Assembly (NCBI GenBank): GCA_015501075.1
Contig: JADNYJ010000834.1
Span: forward strand, 1 to 11,870
Length of the DNA: 11,870 nucleotides
From: Gymnopilus junonius
Lineage: Eukaryota > Basidiomycota > Agaricomycetes > Agaricales > Galerinaceae
Direction of reading: 5' to 3'
Each line of letters begins with the position of its first letter. Position 1 is the stretch's first letter. A program made the position numbers and the translations under genes. Below the pieces are notes generated by a model. It saw only the letters and a program-made list of their open reading frames with translations, searched no databases and was not told where the DNA came from. This document shows positions 1 through 8,200 of the stretch, piece by piece.

Positions 1-86
1 GTCTCTGGGTCGAGGACTGCATGGTAAACACGCGCGCCGGCAACTGCGAGCACTCTGTATGGATTATGCTCTAGGCCCACTGCCAT
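1..86 (-). CDS. Possible 5' end of an unidentified gene running off the left edge
   Basis: On the minus strand an ATG at 86-84 in a good context (G at -3 and +4) opens a frame with no stop down to base 1, 28 codons. It begins MAVGLEHNPYRVL and continues with an AVAGARVYHAV stretch. The composition looks protein-like, but I do not recognise the family and 28 codons can be open by chance. The first upstream stop in this frame is a TGA at about 145. If real, the gene continues to the left of the window, and 87-700 would be its upstream region. Confidence 0.25.
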   Translation of the reverse strand, partial: MAVGLEHNPYRVLAVAGARVYHAVLDPE

Positions 87-700
87 AACGCTGCGAGTAT
101 GAAGTCTGTTAAGGTGTTGAAATAGAGCAGAACGTGGGCGGGATCAGAAATAGCTCAAGATATAGAGTTGGATGTATCTTCGTAGATGGGATGGAGTGAG
201 GGAGAAGCGAGGTGCCTCAACTGAGGGGCATGAAAGGAATCGCGAATAGATATCCCCTCCAGGGATGGCGTTTGTTTACCATGACCTCACCATCATGGTC
301 GCCTTGCTGCTCTACACGCGGGTGAATCCCGTTTATCGAACTTGGGCTCGATTCTAGTACTTGGCGTATTCGCCTGGGAGGCTAGTCAATATCTAGCCCT
401 ACAGCCGACTGCGTGAACGGTGAAAGTGGTTTTCTGCCGGGTCGATCACACCTTTTGGGGCTGTATTAGGGGGCATGAGGCGCCTCACGGCGCTCCGAAG
501 CAGATGATTTCAATAAGCGTGGGCCAGTAGGGTCCTTCAACACCGGACTCATCCTATGTCGCGGACTTTGAATTTCAGAGTTCTGCCCTTCAAGTAGTCA
601 CATTGAAGTTCCTGAGAGTATAGGTGCGGCTAGGGTTCACAAATAACATTCAGAGTAGCTTCAAACGACGAATTCATCAATCTTCCCATACAGTCTGTCG
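87..700. other. Non-coding stretch without a recognised gene
   Basis: No frame on either strand gave a recognisable protein, and no tRNA or rRNA signature was seen. Small symmetric elements are present: a perfect 12-base palindrome TGAGGCGCCTCA at 476-487, and a potential hairpin with 7-base arms (ACCATGA at 278-284, TCATGGT at 293-299). Either could be chance or a protein-binding site. The stretch lies downstream of the decayed hydrolase copy at 709-1478. Confidence 0.5.
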
Positions 701-708
701 ATAAAAAG

Positions 709-1478
709 TCACAATCCTTTCAAATTCAATCTGTCTAAGGTAGCGTAGGGCAATTCCTCAAGCTTAGAGAAAAGGTTCAAGCGACTTCCTTGTTTCCCCA
801 AGGAAGAATCTGAACACCAAAGACAGCAGTGATACCGTTGACTGGATTAATGAAATATTCTGTTCCCCCGTAGCCGCTCCCTATGGCATTGACAACGGGT
901 TAATTCATGTGCTGAAAGCGAAAAATGTGCATATATCAATATACGCACGATAGGCGACGCCTTCTTTCGTCGATTGGGCCAATCCTCCTCTATTGATTGC
1001 CATCGCTGTACCCCACTGCAAGGAATGTGGGAAAGGCAAAAAAAACGGATTCATCAATGGACTTCTCGCTTGCTTCAGGAAGCGCTGGGACCCAAATACT
1101 GTGGATACCTTCCTGTGTCAGAATGGGGTTCACGACAGATACTTCAACTATCGCAGAAAGATTATTACCACTGGAGATTTGAAGCGTGACCAAAATTACC
1201 GTTGATCTGTAGAAGATGGCGGAGAAGTTTCAGATAGTCCCTCATAGAGCTGTATAGACCGATTCCACCGAAATTGAGCTTTACTGTTTAGGTTGTTAGT
1301 TTAAAGGTCACACTTTTTCATAAAAAGGACTGCATACGCTTGACGGGGTCTCGTTCAATTATAGGCAGCTGATTACTCCAAGAGCTGAGCTTTCCATCCT
1401 TTTCCCGCCAAGACAAATCAACTAGGCGCTTTTCGAGCTCGGGTGTTAGGTAGAATTTGGCGCTTACTATGAGGTTAT
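709..1478 (-). pseudogene. Truncated, frameshifted copy of the serine hydrolase (beta-lactamase/EstB type)
   Basis: This is a relic of the gene at 3278-4944, in the same orientation. The conceptual pieces read FYLTPELEKRLVDLSWREKD (1338-1478), then LNFGGIGLYSSMRDYLKLLR (1200-1283), then VNPILTQEGI and VPALPEASEK (949-1147), then GYGGTEYFINPVNGITAVFG (709-880). They align with residues from about 220 to the C-terminus of the intact protein. Three intron positions are shared: 1284-1337 (ACTAAC branch site, CAG end), 1148-1199 and 881-948. Exon 1200-1283 has exactly the intact gene's length (84 bases). Exons 1-5, which carry the SxxK nucleophile and the Tyr motif, are missing. At least three single-base frame breaks are visible: after FPTF, before KEGVAY, and at about 780 after GNKEV. 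The WGG motif reads W/R-S-G. It cannot encode an active enzyme. The 3' limit is approximate. Confidence 0.85.
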
Positions 1479-1780
1479 CCCGTGCTTATTTGCCATTTTC
1501 AGAGAGTGTCGTCATGTCTGAGAGGATGTGAGGACAAGGAGCTTGCATAGGCTGTGAATCAGATAAAAGGAAATAAACTGAAAGAGTCTGACGGCCATCT
1601 AATTCCCGTTTCATGAGATAGCATGAGATCTAGCCCCCAACTCTATCACGTGAGTGGTACAAAGGCTTCAGTCGTCGAGTTCGAAATGAACGAGGGATTC
1701 TGGATACAGTGTTCCGGCGGTCCTCGCATCAGCAAAGTCTGGGATTTAAGGGTCCAAAAAGGCCCGAAAAAGGAAAATCT

Positions 1781-1890
1781 GCACGCTACGTAACGTTACG
1801 GAGCACTCCATAGCAACCCATAGCACTGTAGCAAGGGTACCCCTTTATCAAGCACAGGCACGGCGCTACAGAGTGCTCCATAGCATCCCC
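1781..1890. repeat. Direct-repeat cluster of CCATAGC/GTAGC words
   Basis: Two related segments lie about 77 bases apart in the same orientation. Each has a GCACG...CTAC start followed by GAGYRCTCCATAGCA and CCC (1781-1820 and 1858-1890). CCATAGCA occurs at 1808, 1818 and 1878; GCTAC/GTAGC words surround them. The first copy contains a perfect 12-base palindrome CGTAACGTTACG (1789-1800). This could be the edge of a transposable element or a degenerate short tandem array. I cannot name it. Confidence 0.45.
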
Positions 1891-2343
1891 AAGAACTGCT
1901 GATGCGGGACACTATCACTCCTCGGGACACTTGGCTCTAGTTCACGCAAAAAGTCTTTGTTCATTGTCAAACTTACTACATATCTTTAAACAAGTGCTGA
2001 GAACATGTATTAAAAAAATTGAATCGAATGGTGAAGTTACGAAGGTGCTACACCAACGAATACCCTAAAAGCGATCAAATTTGAGAAATTATGTGATGTT
2101 GATCTCGACTTCGTTCAGATTGGGCTAATTTCATGGCTTAAAAAAATAACTATAAGTAGATGACCCTGCTAGAAAGGGAATTGCGAAAGAATGGAGACAT
2201 TTAGAGATTCAGAATGACACCAACATGCTACGAGACGCATAGACACAATTCTTTTTGAACTTATATGACCGACCCTTTGTGTATCTACACATCTTTTCTA
2301 AGTAACCGGTTGACCAAAAAGGGTTGTGATGATCCGTGGTCGT

Positions 2344-2656
2344 GATCAGCGCGTCAGCGACTCCCATCGCATCAGGAAGTTCACAATTTACTGCTTTTGG
2401 AAAATTTCCTGCTTGCGACAAGCTGAAAAAGCGTAGATCAGGTCCAAATCAGTAGAGTTTTCTCGAAAGTTATTACAAATTGCTAATCGACTCTGATGGA
2501 ACGACTAGCCGAGTGGGGCCGTGGAAGCCGCTTTCTCAAAAAGGGGCCTAGTTACATTTTACATTTTACTTTGGCGCTTTTTGGACGCTTTTTGCGCTTG
2601 CTCAAGCTAAAAAAAGCAAATTGTGAAACTCCTGATGCATCGACGCGACGCTCATC
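2344..2656. mobile_element. Possible MITE-like element with long imperfect terminal inverted repeats
   Basis: Two collinear blocks are inverted relative to each other. Block 1 is GCATCAGGAAGTTCACAATTT at 2369-2388/9 against the complement of 2618-2638, with 19 of 21 bases matching. Block 2 is 2411-2434 against the complement of 2585-2607, about 19 of 24 with two one-base gaps. Weaker GCG/GTC similarity extends outward to 2344 and 2656. The ~150-base middle has no coding potential but includes short tandem words (ACATTTT twice near 2553, CGCTTTTTG-type repeats near 2575-2600). I see no clear target-site duplication, so the ends are provisional. An old foldback or MITE is the simplest reading. 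Confidence 0.4.
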
Positions 2657-2949
2657 CAATTATTGCGTGTCAGATACCATGAATCAGGGACACTTTAACC
2701 CTGCAAGAATCTCGCCTGTACCCCAGAAAATTTACGTGGATATATGGTACTATTATTCTGAGATTTTGCGGAAGCGCCCCTTTGCTATTTCGGACAATGA
2801 CAGGTTCAATAGGCCATTCATATGTACCAGTGCCACTTAGAAACCTCAACATCATGTCTTAATTACCAGCACTGATTATCTACCTATCTACCATATTCAC
2901 AGATGTCTTAATAGAAGATTAAATCTTAGCATGCTGCTTAGTTATTATT

Positions 2950-3044
2950 ACAACGGGCAAATGAATGTCCAATTGACCCAAAGCGAGCACTTTCTAGTAT
3001 ACAAATGACATTTTGAACCATTTGGACATTTGTTTGCCCGTCGT
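2950..3044. mobile_element. 95-base palindromic MITE-like element
   Basis: The arms 2950-2975 and 3019-3044 are inverted complements with 22 of 26 bases matching. Each outer end reads ACAACGGGCAAA or ACGACGGGCAAA and each inner end GTCCAA-type. A 43-base centre separates them. The whole unit would fold into a long hairpin. No clean target-site duplication is visible at the flanks (...GTTATTATT / GTATCTAGG...). Size, symmetry and position in a gene-free spacer suggest a miniature inverted-repeat element, but a single copy cannot prove mobility. Confidence 0.5.
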
Positions 3045-3277
3045 GTATCTAGGTAGGTTCGATTAGCATTTGTTTTACTCCCACCTGGTCTAAATATTAA
3101 TCTCTCATTTTGTGAGATCAGGATCTCGACTTTCCGCCAGCCGATGCCAATGCATATGAATGCTCGAAGATGGTAGACATATACTTACATGTACTCAGTA
3201 TCTCTACAAAATGTACAAAATGATGTTTGAATCTTAGGGAAGGCACCCTAAAGGGCCGCCTTAGTCCCTTATACAGG

Positions 3278-4944
3278 TTAAATTACCAAAGCAGAATAGA
3301 GTGATGCCTCAAGTTTCGGCCACAGGTTCCATAGTTCCTGGTCTCCGAACGGTGAGACTTGAATTCCCAAAACTGCAGCAATCCCGCTCGTCGGGTCAAT
3401 AAAATACTCAGTTCCAGCCCATCCGCCCCCTGCAAAAGTCAAAATAAGCAAGTCAAGAAGGAAAAGAAAGCACGAACAGAATGCGGATCCTTTTTTGCGA
3501 CGGTTGGGCCAATCTTGTGTTGTCAATCCAGTTGCCGTACCCCATTGCGCTCCGGGCCCCCAATTCGGAGCCGCAAGGAAAGCAGATATGGCCTTTTCAC
3601 CTGCTTCAGGTAGGGCCGGGACGAACATTTCCGCGACAGTTTCCCGTCTGAGTATAGGGTTTTCGACTAGTTTACCATCTTCGGGGTTTGTTCCAACAAT
3701 TAGTCGACATGGCTCTGAAGGAAGACGGCGTCGCTTACCCTTAAGCTGCATAAGATGGCGAAGAAGTTTGAGGTAATCTCTAACTGAACCATATAATCCG
3801 ACACCTCCCAGATGAAGCTGGACTGATCAAAAAGGATTTGCTAACTCAAAGAAATGAAATTTATTCAAAATATAATACGCACCTCGTGCAGGATCTTGCT
3901 CTATGATCTTTAATTGACCAGCCCACGGGCTGAGGCTGCCATCCTTTGCGCGACAGGCAAGGTCAACAAGGCGCTCTCGTAGGTTAGGGGTAAGATAGAA
4001 TGATGTTTCCATGCCCAATGGTTTGAAAATGTGTTCCTGTCTATTTTTCGGTAAGGGAGGTTAACACTGGTGGCCACTGGAAAAGAGGAGGAAACGAACA
4101 AGAATTCTTCCAAAGTTTGACCTGTGACTTTCTCCACCAGGAAGCCCAGAACGTCTGCACTCCATCCATAGACAACTGCATAAACCAAATGTCAACTGCA
4201 AATTCTTATCTAATGACTTGACTGCGCTTACAATCAGTCCCAGGTTCAAACTTAAGAGGCACTCCCGGCAGGTCTCCCTAAGGACCATTGATAAATCAAA
4301 ACTGGAACGTACAATAGAAAATAAGTCCATACTTTAAGAGTTTGGAACCATGCGGAATATGGGTCTTCGGCTGCGTGCATTTCTTTAGAAGTGTAGGGAG
4401 GAGGGAGGCTACCATCTGAATCAGGCCTATCCCCGTAAAACAAGCCACTCGAAAAATTGAGCAAATGCTTGACTGTCATGACAGCTGTGGCAGATCTAAA
4501 GGTCGTTTTAGGCGAAGTGCTGTCGACGATGACAGGGTTACGCAGTTGAGGGAAATAGTCAGCCACGGGGGTATCCATTGAAATTTTGCCTTGCTCGATC
4601 AAAATTAGACCTGCCAACTAGCAACACAGGGAGTCAGCCTCTGCTAGATGAGCGAAAAAGGCGAACGCACACTTGCTATCAATTTCGTTTGACTGCAAAG
4701 CCAGAAAACACTGTCTTGGTTGATCTTTCCACTTGCATCGTTGTTTACCACCTTCGGCCCTCCGCCATGAAAATAGATCTCTCCGTCAACGTTGGTCACG
4801 CCGAGAAAAAAGCCCGGAGTTTTCTTCGCTTTCAAAGCTGCGTCCTATTTATCAATGGATCAATGGCCTAATGGCAAAAATACACGTGGGACTTACTATG
4901 AACTCGTCCAAATTCTGTTTGCCGCTCGAGGAAAGCGTCGTCAT
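3278..4944 (-). CDS. Serine hydrolase of the beta-lactamase/family VIII esterase/LovD fold
   Basis: Nine exons: 4897-4944, 4671-4844, 4333-4617, 4232-4277, 4100-4175, 3883-4040, 3739-3822, 3478-3678, 3278-3429, giving 407 residues. All junctions are GT-AG and all phases close. The start is the ATG at 4944 (MTTLSSSGKQNL...), giving no signal peptide, so a cytosolic enzyme is likely. Catalytic motifs of the fold are present: SQTK (Ser67, Lys70), the Tyr motif VYGWS (Tyr187) and WGG (358-360) followed by WAGTEYF. WGG replaces the KTG of true beta-lactamases, as in EstB-type esterases and LovD-type acyltransferases, so ester hydrolysis or acyl transfer is likelier than lactam cleavage; the substrate is unknown. 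The intron at 3679-3738 is inferred from a GTAAGC donor, a CTAAT branch site, and an intron at the same place in the decayed copy. Unspliced, it adds 20 residues in frame. I see no lesion. Confidence 0.9.
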
Positions 4945-5298
4945 TTAGGTCAACAAGGATTTGTAGTTACAGCACCCCCAGACTTTGGTATTATATACTT
5001 CTAGAGTCCCGAATGCACCCGCAAGTGACAGAAGTCAAGTGAGCCAGCTGCTCGCTTCTACTGGAACTATCTGTAACAACTTAGATATTTACGTACCCAA
5101 CAATAAGTTCATCGTAATTGTGATTGACCAGTTTTTCCATGGCGCCGCTTCCGAGATGTCATTTCTGAGTCAGTCTTTATCAGTGCGAGCAAATTAACTG
5201 AGAAGCTTCAGCTGAAGGCCTCTTGCTATAGCTTCGATTCTCACTATCAGAATATCTTACTCGTCTGAGTTGAATCAAATATCCACTTCAATTTCCCT
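4945..5298. other. Intergenic interval between the phosphatase stop and the hydrolase start
   Basis: This interval is downstream of the phosphatase and upstream of the hydrolase. Besides the TATATAA at 4991-4997 it holds a perfect 12-base palindrome CTTCAGCTGAAG at 5206-5217, with an E-box-like CAGCTG centre, about 265 bases before the hydrolase ATG. A 70-codon plus-strand frame (4985-5197) shows no recognisable domain and is not called. Confidence 0.5.
4991..4997 (-). promoter_or_regulatory. Probable TATA box of the serine hydrolase gene
   Basis: On the coding strand the sequence reads TATATAA, with its near end 46 bases before the ATG at 4944. This would place transcription start roughly 15-25 bases before the ATG. 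No other TATA-like word of this quality lies in the 354-base interval to the next gene. A fungal TATA box is not obligatory, so the function is inferred from sequence and spacing only. Confidence 0.45.
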
Positions 5299-8200
5299 TT
5301 AGCCGATAAAATACAACAAGAATTTGCGTTTGCCATGAGGTGGTACTGGTGGTATGGTTAGCTTAGGGTCGTCGCGTAGCAGGACAGGGGCGAAGATTGT
5401 ACCTGTGAACAATGACTAGATTGAGGAATGCTTCTCCTTTATGACTCATTCACTCACTGATGCGTTCCGCTTGATCTTCATTCTCAGATGATTGGCAGAT
5501 AAAGTGTAGGAACGCTGTGATAGATATCCATACCTATGTGCGCCACTGTTAAGCAATCCATAAGCGTATGAATAAATGTTTATACATACATTGACGGCAG
5601 CAGGCATAAGTGCATCAAGCAGCTAAAAGTGTATCAGATGATATCAATGGGGGCCTTCTTTTTCCTACCTCGAAAGCTTCATCGCGATTGGTCATCTCAA
5701 GGCACTGAGGATGTAAAACGGCAGGTACGATGGGATCGCCTAAAGAGTCCAAAAATAGCAGCAAAGCCGAAGCGAAGGCAAGGGATATCTGTGGGTCAGG
5801 TGTGCTAGGCGCGTAGGGGAATTCATCGCCCGTGTCTAGACACTGTAAAGGGTTGTGATTGTGATCTCAAGTCCTGAAACTAGGACTGAGGGAAGTCTTA
5901 CCTCTCGGATAGTTCTAATGATGCCCTGGGCGCCCCGAATGACAAAGAGTTCATCCTGAATCAGCACTGTTAATTAGAGTTACGCAACTCCTGAGAATGC
6001 CTTACCTTGTTTGCTGGGCTTGACATCATCCAATTTACGAGCCGCATGACTTCTCTAGGCGCATTGACTGCGTTCACTTCGGGCAAGAGGTCATTTGGCG
6101 ATTCCATCGACCTTATAGGGCCTCGGAGACGAGTTAAACGGGTCAATTTGTTTGCAAAACAGGTGTATTCTGACTCAAAGATTTGACATCTTCTAATAGG
6201 ATTATCAACGAGAACGACGCACGATATTCTCCTGAAACCGAGATAAAATGGTCTTTCCCAAGTACAGTGTGTAGTATCAGGGTGCCGCTGAGATCCCTAG
6301 GCCTGAGGTTTAAAATGGACGCCACATCGTTGTCGATGTGCGCTCTCAATGAGATTTCAGTAACTTCATTCGGAAGAATGACGCCCTATGTCAAGTTTAG
6401 GAATTAATAACCAATTGTTCGGGAGCGAGAAAACTGACCATCATGGGATAAATTTGTAGCCATTCAGGGTCTGAATCCGAGAGTCAGGACTGTACACTCA
6501 TTAGAAGCTGTGGCTACACACGAATAGGAGAATCGAGCTGGATTGGCACAAAGCGAAAGGCGCGTGGACCCTAGAAGAGAATGATATGGTCTCCTATCAA
6601 CCTTAATTTCAAATCCACAAAGGTCGAACCTTGCCCGTGTTCCTAACGCGGATTTTGCGTTCCACTGGTACATCGTAACTGTCAGTTTGCGCAAAATCAG
6701 TGCCAGTACCTCCCTGAAACCTAAAGCACGCACAAAACCTTCTCAAAATCAACATAGGTATCCTCGACCTTTAATCCACCTCGGTCGTGGGTACTTTCGC
6801 CATCCAGATGGTCGACCTCATGGAACAAAGTGTGAACATGTGATCGGAACAAGTCAAGGTCGTATAAGTCAAGCTAAAGCTGAACAATTAGAATAGGGTT
6901 CCAACTAAGAAGATACGAAACTCACGTCTAAATTGAAATCTGCCGCCACTGGACGATGATCGCTCATTACGATCTGGGGATGGCTTGTGTATGAGATCTG
7001 GTTTACTCTGCAGTCGGAGCCATGCATATGCAATATTCGGTCTGTCCATGCAGGTTTTCGTCTTGATGAATTTTTATGAGATGAGGGTCGTAGCATAGAT
7101 CAACAATACTGACTTCAGATCGTATCCAAATTTATCCATCATCAAGCCCGGACTAAAACGGTAGCTCCTAACAGGAAAATATGAGGGGAAAAGGGTTTAA
7201 GGCACGATATAATCGTGAGAGCTTACGGCATGTGTATTATAGGCGCTTCTTTGAAGTCTTCAAAAGCCTTTTCTCCAACATAGCGTTCCTGAGCTAGTAG
7301 TTCAAATTTTGTATTAGCAACACGTAGGTGAAATTTAAGCAATTGAATGACCTGGTCGAAGCGCAACAAAGCTTCAAATTTCGATGCATCCTGCCATTCA
7401 TCGTCACGGAGAATCCTCCTTACATGGACTTCGGAAAGGTCCAGCCGTAATTGAGATCTGACATGCCAAACTCAAACAATATTCACAAACTAAATTGTAA
7501 GACCTACCTCCCTATAAACCAACCAAACATGATAGCTCGTCTTGAGCTAGTCAAGAACAGCAGCGACTGATGGAAATCCTACCATCCAAAACAAAGCATC
7601 CGTTTCATAAATGCTCAAAGGTATAATTCCTGTAGGTACCGAGGAAAATCCAGCAGTGAACGGGTCTTCTGTCTCACGGGTAGGCGAAGATAAAGGAGAT
7701 AGTGTATTCTCGAATGTCAGCCTCCTTGAAAGATCAAAGAAGTCTGAATTTCGTTATCCACCATCTCGTCGAATGCAGCCAAATGAGCATTCACGAATGT
7801 AAGTATCGTTGGGCCAGGTGAGGAGACAATAACCTTCTTTTTGCCTTCTGTAGGAACAGGTGGAGTGAAAGACACACGAATTGCAGTGCCTCCTTTATTA
7901 CCCGTGATTCAGTTCAATGAAAATATTTCCATATCATTATTCCATCGTACCATGACGCCTAAGATACCGGCTCCAGCAGCGGTCGTCTTAACATCTCCAA
8001 AATATGGCTTTAATGATTTCTTAACGATCATCAAAATGAGCATTCCGACAAGCTGTTTCGAGCCAGCTGAAGCAAACAGCATCAATGACCCCTTATATGA
8101 AGTAAAGAAAGCCTCAAAACCTTTTCGTATTTCACAGCTTTCTCGCCCAGAGATGCAAAGACGGCAAGACTCCAAGCGTCCTCTCTCACCGTGTTGTCGA

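Larger units (their letters stand above)
1479..3277. other. Gene-free spacer with repeat debris
   Basis: This 1.8-kb, rather AT-rich stretch separates the decayed and intact hydrolase copies. I found no convincing gene. The longest open frame (2496-2840, plus strand) has no recognisable domain and spans an inverted-repeat element. It holds three repeat structures listed separately (1781-1890, 2344-2656, 2950-3044). I saw no transposase or reverse transcriptase fragment, so any mobile elements here are non-autonomous or remnants. Confidence 0.6.

Noticed and set aside
2503..2520. tRNA-like A box (CTAGCCGAGTGG)
   Set aside because: It resembles the start of a Leu or Ser tRNA, but no B box (GGTTCGA-type) follows at the right distance and no acceptor stem forms.
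2496..2840. 114-codon plus-strand open frame
   Set aside because: It has no recognisable domain, crosses one arm of the inverted-repeat element and low-complexity words, and shows no splice signals or partner exons.
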